Assembly (NCBI GenBank): GCA_964383565.1 | Contig: CAYLIK010000023.1 | Span: forward strand, 1-28,968 | Reading direction: 5' to 3' | DNA: 28,968 bases | Source: CANJQJ01 sp964383565 | GTDB lineage: Bacteria; Pseudomonadota; Alphaproteobacteria; Sphingomonadales; Sphingomonadaceae | Shown: piece by piece, positions 22,157-28,968 of the stretch | Position numbering within the stretch: position 1 is the first letter of the stretch | Layout of the letters: every line of letters starts with the position of its first letter | Position numbers and translations under genes: made by a program | The notes under the pieces: model-generated | Told to the model about the DNA's origin: nothing | The model's database searches: none | What the model saw: the letters and a program-made list of their open reading frames with translations, nothing else

Positions 22157-23173
22157 ATGAAATCGCGGGCTGTAAATATCGAACCAATCATGGTTCCGCG
22201 CCGCGTACTTGTTACGGGTGGGGCTGGATTTCTCGGTTCCTTTTTATGCGAGCGCTTGCTCGATCGTGGCGATGAGATACTCTGCGCGGATAATTTCTTT
22301 ACTGGAACCCGCCATAATATTGAACATTTGATAGGCCATCCACGTTTCGAATTGATGCGGCATGACGTTACCTTTCCGCTCTATGTGGAGGTCGACGAGA
22401 TTTATAACCTCGCCTGCCCCGCCTCGCCGATCCATTATCAGCACGATCCCGTCCAGACGACCAAGACCAGCGTGCATGGCGCGATCAACATGCTCGGCCT
22501 CGCCAAGCGGCTCCGCGCCCGGATCCTGCAGGCGTCCACCAGCGAGATCTATGGCGACCCCGCTGTCCATCCCCAGACGGAGGACTATTGGGGCAACGTC
22601 AATCCGATCGGCCTGCGATCCTGCTATGATGAAGGAAAGCGTTGCGCGGAAACGCTTTTCTTCGATTATAATCGGCAGCACGGGCTGGAGATCAAGGTCG
22701 CGCGGATCTTTAATACCTATGGACCGCGCATGCATCCCAATGACGGCCGCGTGGTATCCAATTTTATCGTCCAGGCGCTCAAGGGCGAACCGCTGACCAT
22801 CTATGGCGATGGCAGCCAGACACGGTCATTCTGCTATGTCAGCGATCTGATCGAGGGGCTCGTTGCCCTGATGGATAGTCCGCCCGGCTATCTGGGCCCG
22901 GTCAACCTGGGCAATCCAAACGAATTCACTGTGAAGGCGCTTGCCGAACGGATCATCGCGCTGTCGGGATCAAGTTCGAAGATCGTCGCCCATCCGTTGC
23001 CCACTGACGATCCCAGGCAGCGCAAGCCGGATATCAGCCGGGCGCGGGATGATCTGGGCTGGGAGCCAACGATCCAGCTCGATAAAGGGCTGACGCAGAC
23101 GATCGCCTATTTCGAGGGGCTGCTTTCCGGACCGCGCAAGGCCGTTCCCACCGTGCGGAAGCGCGTCGCATGA
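22157..23173 (+). CDS. UDP-glucuronate decarboxylase (UDP-xylose synthase)
   Basis: A 338-residue cytoplasmic NAD-dependent SDR enzyme converting UDP-glucuronate to UDP-xylose. The Rossmann nucleotide site is TGGAGFLGS (20-28). UXS hallmarks are 'NLACPASPIHYQHDPVQTTK' followed by 'TSVHGAINMLGLAKR', the Ser/Thr in STSE (127-130), catalytic Y157 and K161 in YDEGK, and 'RIFNTYGPRMHPNDGRVVSN'. The length is near the single-domain norm. ATG 22157 is used because GAGGA is nine bases upstream; a TTG at 22154 is in frame and would not change the enzyme. It begins a new operon after the Tad genes, about 100 bases from cpaA, and overlaps the epimerase gene by ATGA. Confidence 0.95.
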   Translation: MKSRAVNIEPIMVPRRVLVTGGAGFLGSFLCERLLDRGDEILCADNFFTGTRHNIEHLIGHPRFELMRHDVTFPLYVEVDEIYNLACPASPIHYQHDPVQTTKTSVHGAINMLGLAKRLRARILQASTSEIYGDPAVHPQTEDYWGNVNPIGLRSCYDEGKRCAETLFFDYNRQHGLEIKVARIFNTYGPRMHPNDGRVVSNFIVQALKGEPLTIYGDGSQTRSFCYVSDLIEGLVALMDSPPGYLGPVNLGNPNEFTVKALAERIIALSGSSSKIVAHPLPTDDPRQRKPDISRARDDLGWEPTIQLDKGLTQTIAYFEGLLSGPRKAVPTVRKRVA

Positions 23174-24177
23174 GCATAGTGCTGGTTGCTGGCGGCGCTG
23201 GCTATATCGGTTCGCACAGTTGCAAAGCGCTGCATGCCGCCGGCTATCAGCCGGTCGTTTTCGACAATCTATCGACGGGGCATGACTGGGCCGTTCGCTG
23301 GGGTCCGCTCGAGATCGGCGACATCGGGGACCCGGTGGCACTGCAAGATGTGATAGCCAGGCATCGGCCGGTCGCGATCGTCCATTTCGCGGCGGATGCG
23401 CTGGTCGGCGAGTCGGTGACTGATCCGGCCAAATATTACCGGAACAACACGCTGGGGTCTTTCACGCTGCTGGAAGCGGCGCGCGCCGCCGGCATCCGCC
23501 ATGTCGTGTTTTCAAGCACATGCGCCTCATACGGTATTCCCTCGGTGATCCCCATCCCGGAGGATCATCCGCAGTCACCGATCAATGCCTATGGATCGAG
23601 CAAGCTCGCTGTCGAGCATATGCTTGCCCATTACGCGCCGGCCTATGGATTGAGTTCGGTGTCGTTGCGCTATTTCAATGCGGCCGGCGCCTCGCCCGAT
23701 GGCGACCTTGGCGAGGAGCATGATCCCGAAACGCATCTGATCCCGCTGGCGATCGGCGCGGCGCTTGGTACGCGTCCGCCGCTCCAGATCTTCGGCGCCG
23801 ACTATGACACGCCCGACGGCACCGCGATCCGCGACTATATCCATGTCTGCGATCTGGCGGACGCGCATGTGGCGGCGCTGCGCTATCTGCTCGCTGGCGG
23901 CGAGACGATCCGGCTCAACCTTGGAACGGGCAGGGGTATGTCGGTTCGTGAGATCATCGCGCTGGTGGGTGAGGTGGTGGGGCGTCCTGTCCCCATTCAG
24001 GAAGCGCCGCGGCGCGCGGGCGATCCGCCGGTCCTGGTCGCGGACGCCGCACGCGCGGGGGACCTGCTCGGCTGGCAACCGCGCCTTAACACCCCACGCG
24101 ATATAGTGGAAAGCGCCTGCCGTTGGCATGGCGAAAGGATGCGGGTGGGTATGCGGCCCCGGCACGCGGTGGGGTGA
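23170..24177 (+). CDS. galE: UDP-sugar 4-epimerase (GalE/ExoB family)
   Basis: A 335-residue SDR epimerase. The NAD site GGAGYIGS (8-15), 'FDNLSTGH', the catalytic Ser/Thr in SST (115-117) and YGSSK (Y141, K145) are intact. 'SLRYFNAAGASPDGDLGEEH' and 'GTAIRDYIHVCDLADAH' are GalE-family hallmarks. The family interconverts UDP-glucose and UDP-galactose, and some members act on UDP-xylose/UDP-arabinose. Because it is coupled (ATGA) to a UDP-xylose synthase, a UDP-arabinose 4-epimerase role is a real alternative; sequence reading alone cannot decide. It ends with a one-base overlap into the next gene. Confidence 0.9.
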   Translation: MSIVLVAGGAGYIGSHSCKALHAAGYQPVVFDNLSTGHDWAVRWGPLEIGDIGDPVALQDVIARHRPVAIVHFAADALVGESVTDPAKYYRNNTLGSFTLLEAARAAGIRHVVFSSTCASYGIPSVIPIPEDHPQSPINAYGSSKLAVEHMLAHYAPAYGLSSVSLRYFNAAGASPDGDLGEEHDPETHLIPLAIGAALGTRPPLQIFGADYDTPDGTAIRDYIHVCDLADAHVAALRYLLAGGETIRLNLGTGRGMSVREIIALVGEVVGRPVPIQEAPRRAGDPPVLVADAARAGDLLGWQPRLNTPRDIVESACRWHGERMRVGMRPRHAVG

Positions 24178-25394
24178 TGTTGATGACCACCAGCTTGGAT
24201 CATGACCGCCGCGTACTCGTCGTTGCGCCTCAACCCTTTTACGAGGATCGCGGAACGCCGATCGCGATCCAGCATGTGCTGGAAGCGCTCAGTGCGTCCG
24301 GGCGGCGCGTCGATCTCCTCACTTTTGCGGTCGGCAGCGACATTGAATTGCCGGGGCTGCGGATCATCCGCATCGGCGGCCTCTTGGGTATCAGGCATGT
24401 CCCGATCGGATTTTCGCTGCGGAAGCTGCTGCTCGATATCGTGTTGTGCTTCGCTCTGCTGAGGATGCTGCGCAAGGAGGAGTATTGGTGCGTGCACGCA
24501 GTGGAGGAGGCGGTCTTCCCGGCCTTGTTCCTCGGCAAGCTGCGCGGCGTGCCGGTGATCTACGACATGCAGTCCTGCCTCCCGGATCAGCTTCGCGAAC
24601 ATCCCGTGCTGGGGCTTTCGCTGGTTCAGCGCGTCCTGCTCAAATGTGAGCGATGGGCGTTGCGCAATGCCGCTGTCGTGGTTGGAAGCGCAGGGCTGGA
24701 GCCATATGTCAAACGGGTCATGCCAACGGCGGCAATGCGCGAATGGAATTTCCCCGGCCAGATAAACCGCGCCTCGGATGAGGAAATCGCCCGGCGGCGC
24801 GAGGCATATGGCATAGCGCCCGATGCGCCGGTGATCCTCTATTCGGGCAACTTTGCCCGCTATCAGGGCGTCAACTGGCTGGTGGACGCGATACCCGCCG
24901 TCCTGCGGTCAGTGCCGGACGCGGTTTTCGTGCTGGTTGGCGCGGAAGAAGGAAGTACGCCGGGCGATCTCAGGGAGGCGATCGATCGCATCCCGAAAAG
25001 CGCGCTCAGGATAGTGCAGCGCCAGCCGCGTGATGCGCTTCCCTCCTTCATCGCGATGGCGGACATATTGGTGTCGCCCCGCGCGGGCGGAGACAATCTG
25101 CCGCTCAAGGTCTTCGACTATATCGCCGCCGGAAAACCGATCGTCGCAACCGACTTTCCGATCCACAGAACTATCCTCAACGAAGAGCGGGCCATGCTTG
25201 TCGCGCCTGACGCGGCCGCCATGGCGGAAGGAATCGTCACGCTGCTGAAGGACCGCGTTCTGGCCGCACGCCTGGCGTCGGCGGCGCGCGATCATTCCGA
25301 ATCCTATTATGGCCTCGCGGCCTTCCGTGCATTGGTTGACGAGGTCTACGAGCGGGCTGGCTGTGGGCGGCGAGCCGAAGTCAGGCGTGCATGA
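24177..25394 (+). CDS. GT4-family glycosyltransferase
   Basis: A 405-residue GT-B fold transferase likely acting at the cytoplasmic face on a lipid-linked glycan. The N-terminal acceptor domain starts 'VLVVAPQPFYEDRGTPIAIQ', with a Gly-rich/acceptor loop, and a hydrophobic patch ('LLDIVLCFALLRML') may attach it to the membrane. The C-terminal donor domain shows 'VILYSGNFARYQGVNWLVDA' and the EX7E-like region as 'DNLPLKVFDYIAAGKPIVAT', typical of group 1 transferases. The start is either ATG 24177 (TGATG junction with the epimerase) or ATG 24183, which has GGTGGGG at a better distance. Donor and linkage are unknown. It is coupled to the next gene by ATGA. Confidence 0.9.
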   Translation: MLMTTSLDHDRRVLVVAPQPFYEDRGTPIAIQHVLEALSASGRRVDLLTFAVGSDIELPGLRIIRIGGLLGIRHVPIGFSLRKLLLDIVLCFALLRMLRKEEYWCVHAVEEAVFPALFLGKLRGVPVIYDMQSCLPDQLREHPVLGLSLVQRVLLKCERWALRNAAVVVGSAGLEPYVKRVMPTAAMREWNFPGQINRASDEEIARRREAYGIAPDAPVILYSGNFARYQGVNWLVDAIPAVLRSVPDAVFVLVGAEEGSTPGDLREAIDRIPKSALRIVQRQPRDALPSFIAMADILVSPRAGGDNLPLKVFDYIAAGKPIVATDFPIHRTILNEERAMLVAPDAAAMAEGIVTLLKDRVLAARLASAARDHSESYYGLAAFRALVDEVYERAGCGRRAEVRRA

Positions 25395-26383
25395 CCGATC
25401 GCTCCGTTAGCTCCGCGACCGTTCCGGCGGCCGCATTTCCGCGTATCTCAGTGATAATTCCCTGCCGCAACGAGGAAAAGGCGATCGGCGAGGTGATCCG
25501 CCTCGTCAAGGCGCAGACCCCTGACGGGAGCGAACTGGAAATCATCGTCGTCGACGACGGCTCCACGGACCGCACCGCGCAGATTGCCGAGGGCGCCGGC
25601 GCCAAAGTGCTGCATATCCCGGCCAAAGAAGGTGGCGGAAATCCTGCCGCTGGCCGCAACAAGGGCGCGGCAATCAGCACCGGCGACCCGATCATCTTCC
25701 TCGATTCCGACTGCACGCCCCACGAAGGCTGGCTCGCCAACCTGCTGCGCCACCATGCCGAAGGCGTCGAGGTGGTCGGCGGATCGCTGGGGCTGCCGCC
25801 GGGGCTCGGCTGGTCGGCGCGCTGCGATTATTATTGCGGCTGGTATCATGTTCATCCCCGAAGCGCGGCGGCATGGGTGCTCCATCATCCGCCCTGCAAC
25901 CTCAGCGTGCGCCGCGACGTGTTTCTCGGCACGGCCGGCTATGTCGAGCGTCAGCCGATTGCCTATGCGCATGAAGAGCTGGAGTGGCAGTCCGCCGTGC
26001 TCGCCAAGGGCGGGCGCATCTTCTTCGAACCGAAAGCGGCGGTCGATCACCACAACCGGCCGGGTTTCAGCAACCTGCTCCGCCGCAACTACCGCTGGGG
26101 CTACAGCGCCATTCCTTCGAAGATCGAGACCGGGACGGCGCGCTTCGCCTTCCTGTATCGCTATCCGCGCATGCTGGTGCTGGCGAGCTTGCCGCTGGCC
26201 TTCGTATCGACGGCCTATATCGTCGGATGCTGGGTCAAGGCGCGCATGTTCGAACCCTTGCTGATGAGCCCGGCGGTGCTGCTCGCCCGGCTCGCCTACG
26301 CCGGGGGCATGGCGGCGGGCGGCCTCTACTGGCTGCGCAAGCCCGAGGACCGTGACGGGGAGCATCGCCCGCGATGGGAGTGA
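25391..26383 (+). CDS. GT2-family glycosyltransferase, membrane associated
   Basis: A 330-residue GT-A transferase. The nucleotide-sugar part has 'RISVIIPCRNEEKAIGEVIR', 'EIIVVDDGSTDRT', and the metal-binding DxD as 'IIFLDSDCTP'. The acceptor half has 'HPPCNLSVRRDVFLGTAGYV' and 'HEELEWQSAVLAKGGRIFFE'. Two hydrophobic helices near the C-terminus (about 258-280 and 292-315) suggest membrane anchoring. It probably adds one sugar to the lipid-linked repeat exported by the adjoining ABC system. It overlaps both neighbours. Confidence 0.9.
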   Translation: MTDRSVSSATVPAAAFPRISVIIPCRNEEKAIGEVIRLVKAQTPDGSELEIIVVDDGSTDRTAQIAEGAGAKVLHIPAKEGGGNPAAGRNKGAAISTGDPIIFLDSDCTPHEGWLANLLRHHAEGVEVVGGSLGLPPGLGWSARCDYYCGWYHVHPRSAAAWVLHHPPCNLSVRRDVFLGTAGYVERQPIAYAHEELEWQSAVLAKGGRIFFEPKAAVDHHNRPGFSNLLRRNYRWGYSAIPSKIETGTARFAFLYRYPRMLVLASLPLAFVSTAYIVGCWVKARMFEPLLMSPAVLLARLAYAGGMAAGGLYWLRKPEDRDGEHRPRWE

Positions 26384-27381
26384 CGTCCGAAACCGGTATC
26401 ACTGCGGTCATCTGCACGCATAACCGGCCCGAACTGCTTGAACGTGCGCTGGCATCGCTGGTGGCGCTCGATCCGCCGGCGTCGGAAGTGCTGATCGTCG
26501 ACAACGCGCCTAGTGATGATCGGACGATGGACCTGGTGGCAAGCAAATTTCCCGGCGTGCGTTACGTCCGTGAAGACGTGGCTGGCCTGGATTTCGCGCG
26601 CAACCGGGCGCTTGCCGAGGCCAGCCAGCCAAGGGTGGCGTTCATGGACGATGATGCCATCGCCGATCCGGCATGGTGCGGCGCTCTCGCGGCCGTCCTC
26701 CGTGCCAACCCCGCGTTGGGCGCCTGCACGGGACGGGTCGAGCCGCTTGAGGTCGTCACGGAATCGCAGCGGATGTTCGAAGCCAATGGCGGCTTCTCGC
26801 AAGGTTTGGCCCCCATCCGCTTGCCGGAAGACATGAGCGAGCCTCTGCACGGACATCGCGCGCCGCCGATCGCCTGGGCGACCCGCATGGGCTGCGGCTG
26901 CAACATGGCGGTTCGCAAGGATCTGGCGTTGGCGATCGGGGGGTTCGATACCGCGCTGGACATGGGGTCGGTATTGCCGGGCGGTGGTGATATCGACATG
27001 CTCTGGCGCCTGTTAGACGCTGGTCATGGCCTCGAATATAACCCCGGAGCGCTCGTACTGCACGAACATCGCCGCGACATGCCCAGCATTGAGAGGCAAC
27101 TCGTCGGCCATCAGCGTGGCCTGATGGCGTGCCTTGGCAAATCCTTCGTCAATGCCCGTCGCGGCACGCGCGCCAGTATCGCGACCTATCTGATCTGGCG
27201 GCTGGCGAAGCCGCTGGTCCGCGTGGCCAAGCGCCTTGCCGGGCGCGATCCGCTTCCTGTCCGCATATTGCTGCGCATGGGCTGGAATTGTTGGGTGGGG
27301 GCCTTCTATTCCTATCGCGCCGGGCAGCGCGAAGCAGCGCGACGCATCGAGGCGGCTGCCGCCCGAAGGATTATAGCTTGA
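26374..27381 (+). CDS. GT2-family glycosyltransferase
   Basis: A 335-residue GT-A transferase of the family 2 type. It opens 'ITAVICTHNRPELLERALAS' and has the donor-site segment 'VLIVDNAPSDDRT' and the metal-binding 'VAFMDDDAIADP' (triple Asp). The acceptor segment includes 'GCNMAVRKDLALAIGGFDTA' followed by 'GGGDIDMLWRLLDAGH'. There is no obvious membrane helix. The start ATG 26374 lies 10 bases inside the previous gene; the stop overlaps the exporter gene by TTGA. Substrate unknown. Confidence 0.9.
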   Translation: MGVTSETGITAVICTHNRPELLERALASLVALDPPASEVLIVDNAPSDDRTMDLVASKFPGVRYVREDVAGLDFARNRALAEASQPRVAFMDDDAIADPAWCGALAAVLRANPALGACTGRVEPLEVVTESQRMFEANGGFSQGLAPIRLPEDMSEPLHGHRAPPIAWATRMGCGCNMAVRKDLALAIGGFDTALDMGSVLPGGGDIDMLWRLLDAGHGLEYNPGALVLHEHRRDMPSIERQLVGHQRGLMACLGKSFVNARRGTRASIATYLIWRLAKPLVRVAKRLAGRDPLPVRILLRMGWNCWVGAFYSYRAGQREAARRIEAAAARRIIA

Positions 27382-28211
27382 GCGCCGAAGGCGATCCCGC
27401 GACGCTCGTGATCGAGGCGTCCAAGCGCTGGCGTTTCCTCGATATCCCCGAACTATGGGCTTATCGCGAGGTCGTGTTCTTCCTTGTCTGGCGCGATTTC
27501 AAGGTGCGTTATCGGCAGACTGCGATCGGGATCGCCTGGGCCGTGATCCAGCCGATGCTGACCGTCGCGATCTTCACCATCCTGTTCTCGCGACTGGCGA
27601 AGCTGCCGTCCGACGGCATTCCCTATCCGCTGTTCGCGCTTGCCGGGCTGGTTCCATGGGTGTTCTTCAGCCAGGGCGTGACGGCGGCCACCAACGGGAT
27701 GATGAACAATCAGGATCTGGTGAAGCGCATCTATTTCCCGCGCCTCGCGATCCCGCTGGCGGCGATCTTCTCGGGCTTTGCCGATCTGGTCATTGGCCTG
27801 CTGCTGCTCGTGCTGATGATCCTGTTCTATGGGCAGAATATCGGACTGAATATTCTGGCGCTGCCGCTCTTTCTCGCTCTCGGCACCGCGGCGGCGATCG
27901 GCATCGGATTGATCCTGTCGGCGGCGAATGTGCGCTTCCGCGACGTAGGCCATGCCCTGCCGTTCGCGCTGCAGATCGCGCTCCTCGCCACGCCGATCGC
28001 CTATCCGAGCAGCGTGCTGCCGGAACATTGGCGGCTGTTCTACAATCTCAACCCCATGGTCGGCGTCGTCGATGGTGTGCGCTGGTCGCTGTTCGGCACG
28101 CCGATCGTGCCGGAGGCGCTCCTTATCTCGATCGCGACCACGCTGTTGGCGCTCGTGGGCGGGGCCTTTTATTTCCGCCACAACGAACGCAGCCTGGCGG
28201 ATCTGCTATGA
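27378..28211 (+). CDS. wzm: ABC-2 type polysaccharide exporter permease (Wzm/TagG-like)
   Basis: A 277-residue inner-membrane subunit with six helices. Family features are the N-terminal amphipathic stretch 'LWAYREVVFFLVWRDFKVRY' then 'QTAIGIAWAVIQPMLTVAIF', and 'NQDLVKRIYFPRLAIPLAAI'. The start is TTG 27378, seven bases after GAAGGA (27365-27370) and overlapping the previous stop as TTGA; the frame stays open to 27129, but that stretch is inside the GT2 gene and is not family-like. It pairs with the ATPase immediately downstream (ATGA overlap) to export a lipid-linked O-antigen, capsule or similar polysaccharide. Confidence 0.93.
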   Translation: MSAEGDPATLVIEASKRWRFLDIPELWAYREVVFFLVWRDFKVRYRQTAIGIAWAVIQPMLTVAIFTILFSRLAKLPSDGIPYPLFALAGLVPWVFFSQGVTAATNGMMNNQDLVKRIYFPRLAIPLAAIFSGFADLVIGLLLLVLMILFYGQNIGLNILALPLFLALGTAAAIGIGLILSAANVRFRDVGHALPFALQIALLATPIAYPSSVLPEHWRLFYNLNPMVGVVDGVRWSLFGTPIVPEALLISIATTLLALVGGAFYFRHNERSLADLL

Positions 28212-28968
28212 CCCGATTGTCTGCGGGTGCGATCCAGGCGCGCGGCATCGCCAAGCGCTATCAGGTCGGGCGAACGCGCGCTTCGCTGCCCGATTTGCGG
28301 GAAACCTTGACGGCGTCGTTCGCGCGGCTGGCCGGAAAGGGTCGGGGGAACCGGGACGACTGGTTCTGGGCGCTGCGCGACATTTCGTTCGATGTCCGCC
28401 CCGGCGAAGTGGTCGGGATCATCGGCAGCAACGGCGCTGGCAAAAGCACATTGCTCAAGATCCTGTCGCGCATCGTCGAGCCGACCGCCGGGCGCATCGA
28501 GATGGCCGGCCGGCTGGGATGCCTGCTGGAGGTCGGCACCGGGTTCCACCGCGAACTGACCGGGCGGGAGAATGTCTTCCTCAATGGTGCGATCCTCGGC
28601 ATGTCGCGGCGTGAGACGCTGGCGAAATTCGACGCGATCGTGGACTTCTCCGGGCTTGAGCAGTTCATCGATACCCCGGTGAAACATTATTCGAGCGGCA
28701 TGTATCTTCGTCTGGGGTTTGCGGTGGCGGCGCATATCGATCCCGAAATCCTGATAATCGATGAGGTGCTGGCGGTGGGCGACGCCGCGTTCCAGGCCAA
28801 GTGCATTGGCAAGGTGGGCGAACTGGTCGGCGAAGGGCGCACCGTCCTGATCGTGAGCCACCAGCTTCCGGTCATCCAGAAGCTCTGCAACCGCGCCATC
28901 ATGATCCGCGACGGCAGGGTCGCCGCCGATGGACCGCCGCAAAACGTCGTTGGTGAATATCTCAGGGC
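28208..28968 (+). CDS. wzt: ABC polysaccharide exporter ATPase (Wzt/TagH-like), 3' end off the window
   Basis: About 253 residues are visible, and the reading frame is open at the edge. Walker A is GSNGAGKST (73-81). The Q-loop region 'EVGTGFHRELTGRENVFLNG' is typical of polysaccharide exporters, followed by the signature 'HYSSGMYLRLGFAVA' and Walker B 'EILIIDEVLAVGDAAF'. The conserved His is in VLIVSHQL. The N-terminus carries about 45 residues before the core, as in Wzt. Whether a C-terminal carbohydrate-binding domain (as in O-antigen Wzt) is present cannot be seen; it would distinguish Wzt from the shorter TagH/KpsT type. Confidence 0.94.
   Translation, partial: MTRLSAGAIQARGIAKRYQVGRTRASLPDLRETLTASFARLAGKGRGNRDDWFWALRDISFDVRPGEVVGIIGSNGAGKSTLLKILSRIVEPTAGRIEMAGRLGCLLEVGTGFHRELTGRENVFLNGAILGMSRRETLAKFDAIVDFSGLEQFIDTPVKHYSSGMYLRLGFAVAAHIDPEILIIDEVLAVGDAAFQAKCIGKVGELVGEGRTVLIVSHQLPVIQKLCNRAIMIRDGRVAADGPPQNVVGEYLR

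Noticed and set aside
27129..27377. Upstream extension of the ABC permease ORF
   Set aside because: It overlaps the GT2 gene in another frame; TTG 27378 has a well-spaced GAAGGA and gives a family-sized protein.

Overview
The window looks like the chromosome of a high-GC alphaproteobacterium, most likely a sphingomonad. This rests on the caulobacter-type (cpa/tad) gene set, a DUF3617-type lipoprotein, the REP-like hairpins and the protein sequence style. No rRNA, tRNA, CRISPR array or transposase was recognised.

Layout. (1) 1-4985 is ordinary chromosome: the 5' part of uvrB on the minus strand, then on the plus strand a small glyoxalase-fold protein, a DUF3617 lipoprotein, a tRNA-uridine hydroxylase (trhO) that seems to lack a normal start codon, a REP-like double hairpin, a glutathione S-transferase and a DUF2569-like membrane protein. 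(2) 5180-7691 encodes a NarX-type membrane histidine kinase and a NarL/LuxR response regulator. (3) 7796-8965 is a GT87/DUF2029 membrane glycosyltransferase of visibly lower GC, followed by a 417-base AT-rich intergenic stretch full of inverted repeats. (4) 9383-22055 is a complete-looking Tad (tight adherence) pilus locus: flp, cpaB, cpaC, a small Gly/Ser-tailed lipoprotein, tadG, two tadE-type pseudopilins, cpaE, cpaF, tadB, tadC, tadD (with a LytR_C-like tail), a TPR protein and the prepilin peptidase cpaA. (5) 22157 to the right edge is a surface polysaccharide operon: UDP-glucuronate decarboxylase, UDP-hexose/pentose 4-epimerase, three glycosyltransferases and a Wzm/Wzt-type ABC exporter whose ATPase runs off the window.

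How the parts fit. Flp and both TadE proteins carry the same prepilin-type cleavage geometry and should be processed by CpaA. CpaF powers the TadB/TadC platform, CpaE positions it, CpaC with CpaB forms the outer channel, and TadD is a lipoprotein assembly factor. The two-component system upstream is a plausible but unproven regulator. The polysaccharide operon makes UDP-xylose and probably its C4 epimer, then assembles and exports a glycan; pilus and glycan together suggest a surface-attachment region.

The most interesting non-coding signal is at 22078-22156. A candidate 21-codon ORF ends in the loop of a near-perfect 12-bp hairpin whose 3' arm covers part of the ribosome binding site of the UDP-glucuronate decarboxylase gene, an arrangement typical of translational attenuation or coupling. 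Other signals are a perfect 10-bp inverted repeat in the flp leader, a strong hairpin between flp and cpaB, and a short ORF overlapping the start of the histidine kinase.
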